From the NCBI GenBank assembly GCA_903866275.1, contig CAIPMU010000016.1, positions 1 to 64,000 on the forward strand: 64,000 nt of DNA, written 5' to 3'. Shown here piece after piece: positions 48,989-60,000 of the stretch; position 1 is the stretch's first letter, and each line of letters opens with the position of its first letter. The position numbers and the translations under genes are program-made. The notes under the pieces are model-generated. The model was given only the letters and a program-made list of their open reading frames with translations. It had not been told where the DNA came from and made no database searches. The stretch is from Vampirovibrio chlorellavorus (GTDB lineage Bacteria > Cyanobacteriota > Vampirovibrionia > Vampirovibrionales > Vampirovibrionaceae).

Positions 48989-50017
48989 ATGAGTACGGCG
49001 CCCACCACCCCGGAAACAGATCAATCACAACCTGCCGCTCTCTCTCCCACGGAGCGCAAACAGCAACTCATTCGAGACATCAAGGCGCTCAAGAAAGAAC
49101 GCAACGCCGTCATTCTGGCTCACCTCTATGAACGAGTCGAAGTGCAGGATGTGGCGGATTTTCACGGGGATTCACTGGGTCTGAGCCAATTGGCCGTCTC
49201 CACGGAAGCTGACACTATCATCTTTTGCGGCGTACACTTTATGGCTGAAACCGCAAAGCTGCTCAACCCGGAGAAAACCGTTTATCTGGCCAACCCCAAC
49301 GCGGGCTGCCCCATGGCGGATATGATCACGCGCGAGGAACTGGTTCAGTTCAAGGCCGAGCATCCCGGCATCCCGGTAGTGGCTTATGTGAATACCTCGG
49401 CTGAAGTCAAATCTGAAGCCGATTATTGCTGTACCAGCGCCAACGCCGTCGAAGTGGTGGCCTTTGCCGCCCAGGAATGCGGCGTGAGCGAAGTGCTGTT
49501 TGTCCCCGACAAGCACCTGGGCAACTATGTGCAAACCCAGTTGCCCCAGATTCAGGTCACCTGTTGGGAAGGCTTCTGCCCGACTCACTTGCGGATGAAC
49601 CCGGAAGACGTGATTAAACTCAAAAAAGAATACCCGGACGCCGAAATTCTGGTGCACCCCGAGTGCGACACCCCCATGAAGGAAATGGCGGATTTCATTG
49701 GCAGCACCACCGCCATTGTGAAACGCGCCAAAGAAAGCCGCGCCAAAACCTTTATCGTCTGCACCGAAGACGGGGTGAGTCAGCGCCTGTCTCAGGACTG
49801 CCCCGAAAAAACCTTTTTTACCCCCACCCGCGCTTCGGCGGTGTGCCCCAACATGAAGCTCACCCGGCTGGAGAACATTTATAAGTCCCTGCTAGGCCAG
49901 AATGAGCCCATGGAAATCCCCGCAGAGATTGCCGAGAAGGCTCGTCGCTGCATTGATTCGATGATGCGCATTGCGGGCAGCAAGGGTGGCCCTGCCATGG
50001 TGGGAAAAAGCAGCTAG
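48989..50017 (+). CDS. nadA: Quinolinate synthase NadA, 342 aa
   Basis: It joins iminoaspartate and dihydroxyacetone phosphate to quinolinate in NAD synthesis, using a [4Fe-4S] cluster. Family motifs are complete: NAVILAHLYERVEVQDVADFHGDSLGLS, VHFMAETAKLLNP, NPNAGCPMADM, YVNTSAEVKSEADYCCTSANAV, CWEGFCPTHL, VHPECDTPM and the late CPNMKLT. The three cluster Cys are in the GCPMA, EGFCP and VCPNM segments. NadB and NadC are not in the window. A hairpin (50049-50081) follows. Confidence 0.95.
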   Translation: MSTAPTTPETDQSQPAALSPTERKQQLIRDIKALKKERNAVILAHLYERVEVQDVADFHGDSLGLSQLAVSTEADTIIFCGVHFMAETAKLLNPEKTVYLANPNAGCPMADMITREELVQFKAEHPGIPVVAYVNTSAEVKSEADYCCTSANAVEVVAFAAQECGVSEVLFVPDKHLGNYVQTQLPQIQVTCWEGFCPTHLRMNPEDVIKLKKEYPDAEILVHPECDTPMKEMADFIGSTTAIVKRAKESRAKTFIVCTEDGVSQRLSQDCPEKTFFTPTRASAVCPNMKLTRLENIYKSLLGQNEPMEIPAEIAEKARRCIDSMMRIAGSKGGPAMVGKSS

Positions 50018-50048
50018 CGCCATATAATATTTAAGCTAAATCTGTTTC

Positions 50049-50081
50049 GGCAGGTGGCGAGTGTTTATCGCGCCACCTGCC
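50049..50081 (+). terminator. Hairpin after nadA
   Basis: GGCAGGTGGCG and its exact complement (11 bp) with an 11-base loop; a second stem GCTACCC/GGGTAGC lies at about 50103-50139. T runs are weak. Confidence 0.5.
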
Positions 50082-50181
50082 AATCCAGGTTTTCTATGTC
50101 CTCGCTACCCTATCCCACCGGGGATATTATCCGGGGTAGCGCTCTCCCCACTATCCGTCACACACCTTGTACCACTACTTA

Positions 50182-50358
50182 TTAATGAATCAGAAATAAG
50201 AACATCAACAAATTAACCGCCATCACCACAAACCAAATCTTCATGATGGGGCTCTGGTTCTGCATAAATTCTTTGACCGGATTCAAGTCACCCTCGCCAT
50301 TGAGCAAAGGGGAATTCAAATTCAGCTTGTCCTGGGCCATTAAATCCCGATACGTCAT
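50182..50358 (-). CDS. Small tail-anchored membrane protein, 58 aa
   Basis: ATG 50358 follows AGAGG at good spacing. The polar head is followed by one hydrophobic helix at the C-terminus (IMKIWFVVMAVNLLMFLFLI). No family recognised. Single-gene unit between nadA and the lipoprotein gene. Confidence 0.5.
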   Translation of the reverse strand: MTYRDLMAQDKLNLNSPLLNGEGDLNPVKEFMQNQSPIMKIWFVVMAVNLLMFLFLIH

Positions 50359-50672
50359 AGCTTCCACACCTCTGGCAATTCATGGATCCTGAATGCTAGT
50401 TTTTTCCCTACTTCTCTATTCTATGGGATGATCTCACCGATGCTCATCCACCTGAGGATTAATCTTTGACTTCAAACTATCATAACCCGTTTCTTCTATT
50501 TTAAGTTCTCTCTCTTTATATGTGCAATCACCAGTATTAAAAATGAATTACCGACTCCAATCAGTCTCCCTCCCCGCCCAAAGCCCCCTTTTCGCTTCCG
50601 GGAGTGGATAGTCAGCACCGGGGGTTGAGGCTATAATTTAAGGCATTCAGTCAGGAGAGGCGGAGTTTGCAC
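50359..50672. other. Gap before the oligopeptide-binding lipoprotein
   Basis: AT-rich at 50460-50560. No gene or clear promoter pair was seen, though the lipoprotein promoter must be here. Confidence 0.4.
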
Positions 50673-52559
50673 ATGAAACGTTATTGGGCCGTTATTTTTC
50701 TACTCTTGATGGTCATTTCGCAGGCCGGGTGCGCCCCGCCACCCAAATCTGGAACCTCAGCCCAGACGGGCGCCAACCTGCCCGGTGATGGCGGACGGGC
50801 CGTGCTCAGTGTGAACTCCAAAACCCGCCCAACCTTCCGCACGATTGAACAAAACGGGGAAGAACTGCTGGAAGCTCGCGGCGAAGTGGGTCGTTTTGGC
50901 GGTACCTTCAATACCAGCCAGATTGGCGATGGCCCCAAGACCTTTAACCCCTGGGCCTCGACCGATGCCACCTCTTCCACGCTGGGCGGCATGATGTTTT
51001 CCGGGTTGGTAAATACGGACGCCTACAGTGGCGACGTGGTGCCCTACCTCGCCAAAGAGGTGAAACTGGCCCCCGACAAGATGACCTACACCGTCACCCT
51101 GCGCAAGGGCCTGAAGTGGTCTGATGGCCAACCCCTGACCTCCAAAGACGTTGTCTTTACCTGGAACGAGATCATCAAGGCCGGACTGGGCAACGCCAGC
51201 CAGCGCGATAGCGTGCTGGTGGAAGGGAAATTCCCGGAAGTGAAGGCGCTGGATGATCTGACCATCCAGTTTAAAACGGCCAAGCCCTTTGTCCCCTTTA
51301 TGCGCAATCTGGGCACCAGCATTGCCCCCGAGCATATTCTGAAATCGGTTGTTGCTAAAGGCAACGCGGCCTTTAGCGGTTTCTGGGGCGTCAGCACCGC
51401 CGAAAAGCACCCCGAACAGTTTGTCTCCTGCGGGATGTGGTTGCTGGACAACTATGACCCACGCCTGCAAGTGCGCTTCAAGCGCAACCCCAACTTTTTT
51501 ATGGTGGATAAAAAAGGCCAGCGCCTCCCTTACCTCGATGCTTACCGCATGAGCTTTGTGGGCGATATGAACAATCAGGAGTTGCAGTTTGAACAAGGCA
51601 AATCCGACACCTACAGCGTGCCGGGCAATTTTGTCTCCCGGTTGCGAGGGCTGAAAAAGCCCGCCTACCACCTGTATAATCTTGGGCCTACGGCGGGCAC
51701 TACCTTTTTGGCCCTGAACGAAAACACCCGCAAGTCGCCGCAGGGTAAACCCTACGTCGATCCAATCAAAGCCGCGTGGTTCAACGATGTGAACTTCCGA
51801 CAAGCCATCAACCACACCATCAACCGGAACGACATTGTGGCCAACATCCTGAAAGGCGTGGGCGCGCCCCTGTTTACCTCCGAAAGTCTGGCCTCCATCT
51901 ACCTGAACCAGTCGCTGGCCAAGGGCTTCACGGCGGATCCCAAATACGCCAAAAGTCTGCTGCAAAAAAGCGGATTTACCTGGGATACCAAGGGGCAACT
52001 GCTCGATCCCAAAGGTCACCCCGTGGAATTTACCCTGCTGACCAACAGCGGCAACACCGAACGCGAGGCCATCGGGGTGAATATCAAGCAGGACCTGGCC
52101 GCACTGGGGATGAAGGTGAACTTTAAACCCATCGACTTTAATGTCCTGATTGGTTCGTTGCAGGACGGCACCTGGGAAGCCATGATTATGGGCCTCACCG
52201 GCGATAATCTGGAGCCCCACAGCGGCGTGAACGTGTGGAGAAGCGACGGTTCGCTGCACCTCTTCAACCAGCGCCGGGGCGTGAATGGCAAGCCTGCCGA
52301 CCTGAGCGATCGGTTGCCTTGGGAAAAGGAAATTGATACTTACTTCGAGCAAGGCGCGCAAACCTTTGATGTGGCCGGGCGTCACGCAATCTATAATCAG
52401 TTCCAGCAAGTGGTTTATGATCAGGCACCCCTGATCTACCTGTACTCGCCGCTGGGCATTGTGGCCGTGCGCGATCACATTCACAACTTTGACCCCACCC
52501 CGCTGGAAGCCTTCCACAACCTGGAAGAAATCTGGCTGGATCAAAGCCCCAACAATTAA
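50673..52559 (+). CDS. Peptide/oligopeptide-binding lipoprotein of an ABC transporter, 628 aa
   Basis: A lipobox (VISQAGC, Cys20) ends the signal peptide. The rest is SBP family 5: TFNPWASTDATSS, VVPYLAKEVKLAPDKMTYTVTLRKGLKWSDGQPLTSKDVVFTWN and the late FEQGAQTFDVAGRHAIYNQFQQVVYDQAPLIYLY. It binds peptides or related solutes outside the inner membrane. ATG 50673 behind GGCGGAG is preferred to TTG 50667. The permease and ATPase genes are not adjacent. A terminator follows at 52588. Confidence 0.92.
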   Translation: MKRYWAVIFLLLMVISQAGCAPPPKSGTSAQTGANLPGDGGRAVLSVNSKTRPTFRTIEQNGEELLEARGEVGRFGGTFNTSQIGDGPKTFNPWASTDATSSTLGGMMFSGLVNTDAYSGDVVPYLAKEVKLAPDKMTYTVTLRKGLKWSDGQPLTSKDVVFTWNEIIKAGLGNASQRDSVLVEGKFPEVKALDDLTIQFKTAKPFVPFMRNLGTSIAPEHILKSVVAKGNAAFSGFWGVSTAEKHPEQFVSCGMWLLDNYDPRLQVRFKRNPNFFMVDKKGQRLPYLDAYRMSFVGDMNNQELQFEQGKSDTYSVPGNFVSRLRGLKKPAYHLYNLGPTAGTTFLALNENTRKSPQGKPYVDPIKAAWFNDVNFRQAINHTINRNDIVANILKGVGAPLFTSESLASIYLNQSLAKGFTADPKYAKSLLQKSGFTWDTKGQLLDPKGHPVEFTLLTNSGNTEREAIGVNIKQDLAALGMKVNFKPIDFNVLIGSLQDGTWEAMIMGLTGDNLEPHSGVNVWRSDGSLHLFNQRRGVNGKPADLSDRLPWEKEIDTYFEQGAQTFDVAGRHAIYNQFQQVVYDQAPLIYLYSPLGIVAVRDHIHNFDPTPLEAFHNLEEIWLDQSPNN

Positions 52560-52587
52560 TACGCAAAACGCATAAACACGCTCAAAT

Positions 52588-52621
52588 AACCGGCTCAGAA
52601 CATTTGTTTCTGGGCCGGTTT
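52588..52621. terminator. Terminator after the lipoprotein gene
   Basis: AACCGGCTCAGAA pairs with TTTCTGGGCCGGTT (small mismatch) around CATTTG. Convergent genes flank it. Confidence 0.65.
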
Positions 52622-52682
52622 ATGTGTACAAGAAGGCCAATACCGGCATGGCAGGCCTTCCTGTGTCAAAGCCACACCACCA

Positions 52683-53570
52683 TCAGGAGGCCGGTTGAAG
52701 CAGGCAGTTTTTATCCAGAAAGTTGGGATTCACGTTGGACGATAGCCCCTGTTGGCTACCATTAAACACGCGATTTTTCACGTTTTGCACCCGCACCGCC
52801 AAGGCCTGCGCGCTTTCCATATCGCCCCGTTCACTCAGTGAGTCCACCGCCGCGTCCATTTGCCGATACGCCTCTTCCAGATAGTTTAAATCGCTGAGCA
52901 CCAACCCCAGATTATATCGGGACTCATAACTTTTAGGATTCAGAATAATCGCCTGACAATAAGCCTGAGCGGCTGGCTGCAGATTACTTGTGGCCTGATT
53001 AGTCACCCCCAGATTAAATTGCGTTTGAAATTGCCGACCATTCAGTTTTAACGATGCCCGATAATAATACGTGGCCAAATCAAACAACCACTTCCGATTT
53101 TCTTCACGGGTCTCTTTGGGGTTTTCGGCCGCTGTTTTATAAATGGTCCCAATTTGCGCAATGAGACGGGCATCGTTGGGATGCGTTTTCAGCGCCTGAC
53201 GCAGGAGCAACACCGCCTGATTGATGCGCTGGGGATCTTGAGTCAGCATGGCCGCCAGCCCCATTGCGGCCTCCAACTGATCCGGGTCATCTTTCAGCAC
53301 CTGACGGTAAAGGGCTTCGGCTTCCTGATCCTGATGCGCCATTAAATCCAGCCAGGCCAGACGCAAGGCGATGGGCGCATTACCGGGGTGTTCCCGGTGC
53401 GCCTGCTGATAGAGAGTAATGGCCCGCTCCCAGTTCTGAGCCTCCAGCGCCTTGGCAGCCTGTTGGCTCACAATGCGCTCCTGCCCGATAGCCTTGATCG
53501 TTTTGAAGTTCAAAACCACCACGGCCACCACGCCCAACACGAACAGGAAAATAAAAAACTTGCGAATCAT
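52683..53570 (-). CDS. Membrane-anchored TPR protein, 295 aa
   Basis: One N-terminal hydrophobic helix (residues 3-22) anchors the protein. From about 38 to 255 it consists of TPR-like helix pairs (NWERAITLYQQAHREHPGNAPIALRLAWLDL; QAEALYRQVLKDDPDQLEAAMGLAAML; YESRYNLGLVLSDLNYLEEAYRQM). It should be a periplasmic or cytoplasmic scaffold for protein contacts. The two genes upstream in the same direction encode small membrane proteins, but spacing is loose. Confidence 0.75.
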   Translation of the reverse strand: MIRKFFIFLFVLGVVAVVVLNFKTIKAIGQERIVSQQAAKALEAQNWERAITLYQQAHREHPGNAPIALRLAWLDLMAHQDQEAEALYRQVLKDDPDQLEAAMGLAAMLTQDPQRINQAVLLLRQALKTHPNDARLIAQIGTIYKTAAENPKETREENRKWLFDLATYYYRASLKLNGRQFQTQFNLGVTNQATSNLQPAAQAYCQAIILNPKSYESRYNLGLVLSDLNYLEEAYRQMDAAVDSLSERGDMESAQALAVRVQNVKNRVFNGSQQGLSSNVNPNFLDKNCLLQPAS

Positions 53571-53620
53571 AATACGCTTTGAGCAGACTCTTTCAGATTA
53601 CAGGGGGAATGCAGCAAAAA

Positions 53621-54214
53621 TCAGCCCTCCACCACCGCCGAAGGACAGCAGGAAGGAGACTCCGGATCACTACCGGATTGAGTCCGGGGCTGCACAAAGG
53701 GCGTCAAGGCCAGTAGCAGGAATGCGAAAATTAAATTCAGCTTATAAACCTGCTCGGCGCTTTTATGCAGCGCATCAAAGTGCTGACCGGTTTTGGTCTG
53801 TAAATTCCGATGCGCCCCACACTGATTCATTCGGGCAATTTGCGGATTTAAGACATCCGTGGCACAGTAAATGCCCCCGCTGAGCAAAATCAACAGCAGA
53901 TACCGCACCCAGTTCAACCGCGAACGACCAGAGACGGAATGTGACAAATAACGCAGCATCTCCCCCAGAATGACCGCACTCACGGCAAGGGACAATACCA
54001 GGTCGTAGCGGATAAAAATATGCGCCATCAAGGGCGCTGCCTGTTCACGAGAAATCCCATGAAACACCGCCGGGGCCGTAATCGCACCGAGCGCGAACAT
54101 GCCACCCAGCATCAAAGCCAACCCCACGGACTGCAGGGCAGTCCCGACCGGCCATAAATACTTCGCCCACGGACAACAGTTGGCTTTAGGCGTTGCCGGT
54201 TGAATCACAGTCAT
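53621..54214 (-). CDS. DUF4149/TMEM205-like membrane protein, 197 aa
   Basis: Four hydrophobic helices, at about 18-48, 66-84, 98-115 and 152-172, with the motif pattern of the DUF4149 family: GLALMLGGMFALGAITAPAVF near the start, IFIRYDLVL, and HKSAEQVYKLNLIFAFLLLAL late. The tail has paired Cys (SCCPSAVVEG), and CC occurs near residue 14. ATG 54214 is chosen over an upstream TTG. Function of the family is unknown. Confidence 0.65.
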   Translation of the reverse strand: MTVIQPATPKANCCPWAKYLWPVGTALQSVGLALMLGGMFALGAITAPAVFHGISREQAAPLMAHIFIRYDLVLSLAVSAVILGEMLRYLSHSVSGRSRLNWVRYLLLILLSGGIYCATDVLNPQIARMNQCGAHRNLQTKTGQHFDALHKSAEQVYKLNLIFAFLLLALTPFVQPRTQSGSDPESPSCCPSAVVEG

Positions 54215-54504
54215 GGTGTGCACATCCTTTTCCAAACGCTAAACACGCATATTGAACGCTAAACAACGCTCGTCCCAAACAGGACAGTTTTAAAGAGAGG
54301 CGTTGAAGGAGAACGGCAGAAAGCATAACACTGAAGCCATCACGTCCCGAATGCGCTCTTTGCCCATTATAAAGTGTTCCGGCCGAGAGAGGGGAATCCA
54401 TTTCAAGCCGCAACAGAACACGCCCGCATCCTCGGGCACCCTCGACACTGAATGAGCCCCCCCTAGTATGGGAAAACCCAACCAGTCTCAACTGACGGGG
54501 ATGG

Positions 54505-54981
54505 TTACGGATGAGCCACGTGCTGGAGATTGTTCCGGGTAAACAGCGCTTTCACGGAATCACGGCGCAGCACCAGTATGGCGGATACACCCAGAATCAG
54601 GCCCAGCGGCAACGACAAGCATTCCACCACACTGAGGATCATGCAACTGATGCGAAACTGATGCTGTCGGATAGACCAACCGTTCAGGGCATACACCAGC
54701 GTTTGCAAACTGCCCGCAACCAGGGCTTCCATCAAGCGCCGGGACATCGCCGCCATCCCGCCCGGAGGCAACTGAATCTTCAGCGAGGCGTAGTAATCGG
54801 CACCCCACAGTAAAGGAACAAGCACCAGCAACACCACAACCAACAGATTAAACCCTGCGGCCACCCAGTGAAACACAGACAGCAGCCGCAAATGTTCCTC
54901 ATCACGATCGACCAGGGGACGATGCACGGGAACATCACCATAACCGTGCGTTTGATAAGGCCGTTGAGACAAGCTGGTCAT
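54505..54981 (-). CDS. Hypothetical membrane protein, 158 aa
   Basis: GGGAGGACC before ATG 54981 fixes the start. A polar head of about 40 residues (HGYGDVPVHRPLVDRDEEHLRLL) is followed by a helix at 36-60, a loop, and two further helices near 83-102 and 112-140. The pattern of a DUF-type double-loop protein is clear but the family was not recognised. Confidence 0.6.
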   Translation of the reverse strand: MTSLSQRPYQTHGYGDVPVHRPLVDRDEEHLRLLSVFHWVAAGFNLLVVVLLVLVPLLWGADYYASLKIQLPPGGMAAMSRRLMEALVAGSLQTLVYALNGWSIRQHQFRISCMILSVVECLSLPLGLILGVSAILVLRRDSVKALFTRNNLQHVAHP

Positions 54982-55156
54982 ACAGGGTCCTCCCGGCAGT
55001 CGGGTTGAAAAACCCAAGCGCCGCTTTCTGTAAAAAGTCCAAACCTATTATAAGTGGGTCAATCCCAGAGACAAGCACCATTCGGGCAACCCTGAACAGA
55101 CCAACTGGTGTTTAACCCAGGCATTTCAGCGAAACTACGGCCAACCAGCAAGCCCA

Positions 55157-56965
55157 TCAGGGCTGTACGAACAACTTACTATCGCCTTGAATCACGCAGC
55201 CTTTTCGCACCTGCTGATCCAGATTCACAACCACATAAGAAGCATCAACCTGTTGATCACCCCAATGAAATGGAGAGTCTTCTGATGTGTAATCGTGCCC
55301 GTGCACCATGCATTTTATGACACCTTGCCCATAAAGAGGCATCTTTGCCGGGTTATTCAATGGATCTCGAATCCATAAAAAACCATCACCAGCACCCCGA
55401 TCATGGACTAAAACCGACTCAGCCTCATCGTCCAGAAATCTCCGCCTAGACGCCAGTTCCACATAGGTTGAATAAAACGCATTGGCGTCATTCACAAACC
55501 TGGCCATTATGTCAGGCGACCGAATCTCTTTGAGTGAGTGGACTTTGCGAAAACCCTTGTTCCTCATCACCGCTAACAATGCGGCCAAACTGAATTTGGT
55601 AATGGGCGCATGCACAAACAAGGTCTGCGTATCAGGCTCGTAGTGCATTAACCGGGACTGACCCAAATAATTCTGGTACTGCTGACGAAGCTTTTTAGCC
55701 GCTTTTGTATCGTCTTCCACAGCCAAAATCGCACGATTCATCGAATCCGCTTGCCCCCCCAACAAATGCAGACCTTGCCCCGCTAATAAGCTCAGTGCAT
55801 GGTGATCATGATTGGAAGCCAATCGAATAAAGCGATCCGGGTGATTCCGGGACAAGTGCTCCATGAGTTCTAACGTGATTTTATCGGAGGGTCCACGATC
55901 GGATAACACATCACCGATCAGGATCATTTTCCGATCACCCCCAATCCATTGTATTTGAGGCACCAGCTGACTCAATTGCTGCTGACGCGCTTTGAACGCT
56001 GCTTTTTCCTGAGCACTGAGGGTATTGAGAGGATACAACGCCGCCTCATCCTCACGGGCAAGCTGACAAAACGCCTCAGCGACCGGGAGGGGCATGGTGA
56101 TCAGGTTGGCCGCCACCAGTGTTTCCACCAGTTTGAAATAGGATCCATGCAGATCGCCCAGAGTCACTTGCCTCGCAGTTTGAAGCGCTTGAGCCGCCGC
56201 ATGGGAATCCAGTTGCTGCGCCGTCCGGGTCCCCTGATGATAAAGCTGAAACGTATAAGGGATCTTGAAAGCCTTCAACAACGACGCTTGCGTGGTACCC
56301 ACCCCCTCAATGCCCTCGGCCGCAACAACCCCGGTCGATGCTGAAGCCTCATGGATGGGGGTTGGGACTTGGGCTGAACCCGTTGTCTTTGATGATTCTG
56401 ATGCCTGAGCAGCGCTTCCGGATTTTAAAGGCGCCACAAAACCCGGCGGAGACGCTGGTTCTATGGGTGGTTGTTCACGATCCGACACCTCTACAACCGG
56501 GCGAGTCGACTCAGACGCCGAGCTGACGCCAGGCGCTTTCTGATTCGACTTGAAGAACCACGCCATCACCGCAACAATCGAAAGCCCAGCCGCGCCCCAA
56601 AGTCCGTTTTTAACCGTAAACAGCATGTCTGGATTACGATCATTTGCTTGTTCACCAGAGTTCTGCCGGGCGGGATCTGCATAGCCATCAAGGGGCTCAG
56701 TGGGTCCAGGCGTTCGATCAGGAGGGATCGCCGGACGGGGTGTCATCAATCCAGAACCTGTTCGAATTCCCGAGAACAAAGACGGCAACAAAACGGGCAG
56801 GCGACTCAACGATGAGCCCGCAGAGGATGAATACACCTGATCGGGTTGAGAAAACGCAGCAGGCAAGCCCGCTTGCGCCAAAGAGACAGCGGAAGGCATG
56901 GGCATCAAGCCAGGCCGAGGAGGTAGTCCCGGACGATTGTACGCATTCGGCGCATAAAAACTCAT
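55157..56965 (-). CDS. Metallophosphoesterase with disordered head and membrane helix, 602 aa
   Basis: The N-terminal 110 residues are Pro/Ala/Gly/Ser-rich (MSFYAPNAYNRPGLPPRPG at the start). A hydrophobic helix lies at about 120-140 and a low-complexity stretch at 145-225. The catalytic domain from about 262 has PPP-type metal motifs GDLHG (about 270), GDVLSDRG (about 353), SNHDHH (about 383; usual form GNHD/E) and VHGHD (about 554). It is a serine/threonine-phosphatase-like or bis(nucleosyl)-tetraphosphatase-like enzyme. Gly is replaced by Ser in the third motif but the metal-binding Asn and His remain. Confidence 0.75.
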   Translation of the reverse strand: MSFYAPNAYNRPGLPPRPGLMPMPSAVSLAQAGLPAAFSQPDQVYSSSAGSSLSRLPVLLPSLFSGIRTGSGLMTPRPAIPPDRTPGPTEPLDGYADPARQNSGEQANDRNPDMLFTVKNGLWGAAGLSIVAVMAWFFKSNQKAPGVSSASESTRPVVEVSDREQPPIEPASPPGFVAPLKSGSAAQASESSKTTGSAQVPTPIHEASASTGVVAAEGIEGVGTTQASLLKAFKIPYTFQLYHQGTRTAQQLDSHAAAQALQTARQVTLGDLHGSYFKLVETLVAANLITMPLPVAEAFCQLAREDEAALYPLNTLSAQEKAAFKARQQQLSQLVPQIQWIGGDRKMILIGDVLSDRGPSDKITLELMEHLSRNHPDRFIRLASNHDHHALSLLAGQGLHLLGGQADSMNRAILAVEDDTKAAKKLRQQYQNYLGQSRLMHYEPDTQTLFVHAPITKFSLAALLAVMRNKGFRKVHSLKEIRSPDIMARFVNDANAFYSTYVELASRRRFLDDEAESVLVHDRGAGDGFLWIRDPLNNPAKMPLYGQGVIKCMVHGHDYTSEDSPFHWGDQQVDASYVVVNLDQQVRKGCVIQGDSKLFVQP

Positions 56966-57091
56966 GGTCGCTTTTGCCTTCGCTTATAAAACGCAACTGC
57001 AATGCATCATGCATCACATACAGGCATTTTAAAACCGGGCATGCACATTTTATGCCTGTCAGCCGCTCAGGGAAATACCCCCAACAGCCCT

Positions 57092-60000
57092 TTACAACTG
57101 AGGCATTGCAACATCAATCTGCTTAACCTGAGGCAATCGGCGCAGTTCCAGCCATACCCCCTTGGCTTTCAGATAAAATTCCACGCTGCGGGCCAGATAC
57201 TTGCGACTCACATCGGCGGGCACCGTTTGGGCCAAATGCTTGTACAACTGCCCAACCTCAAAAGCACAAGCGGCAATCAGGGGCTGCCACTGAACCTGAG
57301 TCACGCGAGGCCACACCGGTTCGAGCACCTTACCCGCCTCTTTAAATTGCCCCTGTGCCAACAGGGCACGCGAAATCAACAAACTCAACTGAATCGACTC
57401 ATAGGTATGTTGAATTTCAGGCTTGTTGGCAATCTCCAGTGCACGCCCTGCCAATTCAGCAGCAACCGACGCATTGCCACTCTCCAGTTCAAATTCTGCC
57501 AGAAAGCGCCAGGCCAGCAACGCGGCCGCCGCAAAGCGATGACTGGAACTCAGACTAATGGCCTGCTCCAGCAATTGGCGCGCCTCTTTGCTCTTGCCGG
57601 ATTTTCCGGCGATATAGCCCGCATACGCCTGGGCCACCACCCAGGTGTGATAATCCCGCACCCGTTCCGCCTTGGAAATCACGGTCAGAACTAACTGTGA
57701 GGCGCTGGCCCAGTCTTCCATCTCGCAATGGTACATCATGGCCAGCAAACCCCACTGGGCCAGGAACCAATCCGACTCCGGCAAGGCCTCTATGGCCCTC
57801 AGCAAGGTATCAGCCTCCTGATCACAGCTCTCGTATTGCCCCCGACGCAATAGTAACTGCCCCCGAATGAGTTGCAGGGCAATAGTCATACCATCCAGCC
57901 CTCTCTCACGGGAGATCTGCATACTTTCTTCCAGCACACGCCCCACAGCAGGGTCACATTGAACGAGCAATATCTGGGTTTTCAACAACTGGGCCTGCAG
58001 GTAAGCTTCCATGAAATCGGCATTCCCCTGAGCAACAGGACCTTGGGCTACGGGGTCAATATCCCGTTGCAACAACTCGCGGGCTTGCTGAAACCGCCCG
58101 AGCATCACCAGCAGATCCATCTTGTTGATGCGCATGGAGGCCACTTCCAGCGGGTAGGCTCTGGGATCAATCAGCGCCATCGATTTTTCCAATGTGGCCA
58201 GCGAGCGAGGATAGTCGCCCTGATTCTCATAGGCCGATGCCAGGAAACCCAGGGGCTCAATCAGCTTGGCGGCATCACCCTGCGCCTTGCGGTAATAGTA
58301 GACCCACTCCAACAGGCTGGCGGACAACTGAGGTTGCTCCTCCAGGTTGAAAATCCCCAGACTCTCCCCGATTCGCAAGGCCAGTTCCTGCGTCTGCAAG
58401 GGCTGATCCGGCACAGCCATTTCCAGTACTTCCAGCGCGCGGAACATAGCCACATTCATGCCCAGTAGCGAACCGATCTGCCCCGCCCAAATCCCGGTCA
58501 GGTTCCAGTAATTCATGGCCCGATTGGGCAACTCGCCGTTTTCGGAGTGGTAGGCAATCAAAAGGGGGGTGACACTCAACCCCTGATTAAAATCATTTTC
58601 CAGAGTTTCGCTGACCAACTGGTGCATTTCCACCTGCAGCTCAACATCCATCAGCTCATAGACGGATTCCCAGATCAAGCCATGTCGGAAGCGTCCGGTA
58701 TTGACCGCATCCGGCATAATATAGCCGTGATTAAAGAGCGTGGTCAGAGCCTCGTTAAAAGGCGCCTCTTCCATTTGCGTCAAAGCCATAAGCATGTTGA
58801 CCGCAAATTTTTCACCCAACACCGCCGCCAGACTGAGCACATACTGGGAATCTTCATCCAGATACTCCAAACGATGGCGTACCAGTGTCTTGATGGAGTC
58901 GGGCAACGGGGCGGGCATGCCTTCCGACTCCAGATTCATCACAAACTTGCCTGTCTCCAGATCCACAATCAGGACTTCCTGCAGGTGCAACAGGCGCAAG
59001 GCTTCTTCCAGATAGAGCGGTAAGCCATTGGCATGACGCAAGACCGCATCAATCAGGGTTGCCGGGAATTGATTCAATCGCCCACCCAGCGGGCCATCAT
59101 CCAGAAAACACCGGGCTTCCACTGCGGTCATTTCCGCAATCACCAGCTCCTTGACGGGCCCCTTTTGCATGGCCTCTGCCAGAACACCGGCGGGGTAAAA
59201 ATCTCGAGACTGGGTCAGGATCAGATAAACGGGTAGTTCCAGCAACCCCTGATCCAGCAAATGGGCCAGCAGATCCAGAGACGCCGAATCGGCATACATC
59301 AGATCTTCCATCACCAGCACCAGCGGACGCTGAGCAGCCAGGGCCCGGAACATCTCCAGCAGAAAACGCGTCAACCGGCCAACGTTCTCCCGGGATTCCA
59401 CCGAGAGCGGCTGTGGGGGCTGCACCGATAAAAAATCTTTGAGCAGGGTCTCTGCCTCAGGCGGACAGGCACCGTCATAGACATGCGCCAGAAACTGTAC
59501 AATCCGTTCCCGAACCTCAGTGGCGGGTTGACCTTCAAAGACGAGGCTCAACAGGTTTTGCACCAGCTCCAGCCAGAAGATCAGTGGGAGGCCATCGCGA
59601 TGAAAGCATCGATAATGCTGAGCACCCATCCAGAAGGCTCGCTGCCCCTCAGGGTCAATTTTTTGACGGGCGAGGTGCACCACGCTGGATTTGCCCAGAC
59701 CATCGGCAGCGCAAATGCTGAGAATTCGCCCTTTATTGTTGTTCACGCCCTGCGCCAGAAAGCCACTCAAATCGGAAGCCAGGGCGTCTACCGCCTGCTC
59801 ACAACTCAGGTTAGGCTGACGGACAGCCTTGGATAACCCAAGCACCGGGGACATATAATGTGGCAGTTCGGGTGCAATTGTTCCTGAGGGGGGGGCATCC
59901 GCCGCAAAGGCGGACGGTGTCGTTGTGCCTGACAGTTCAGGACTTGCCTCTGCCGGTGACGCCGAAGCCTGAGGCGCGACAGACGACACAGGCGAGATGG

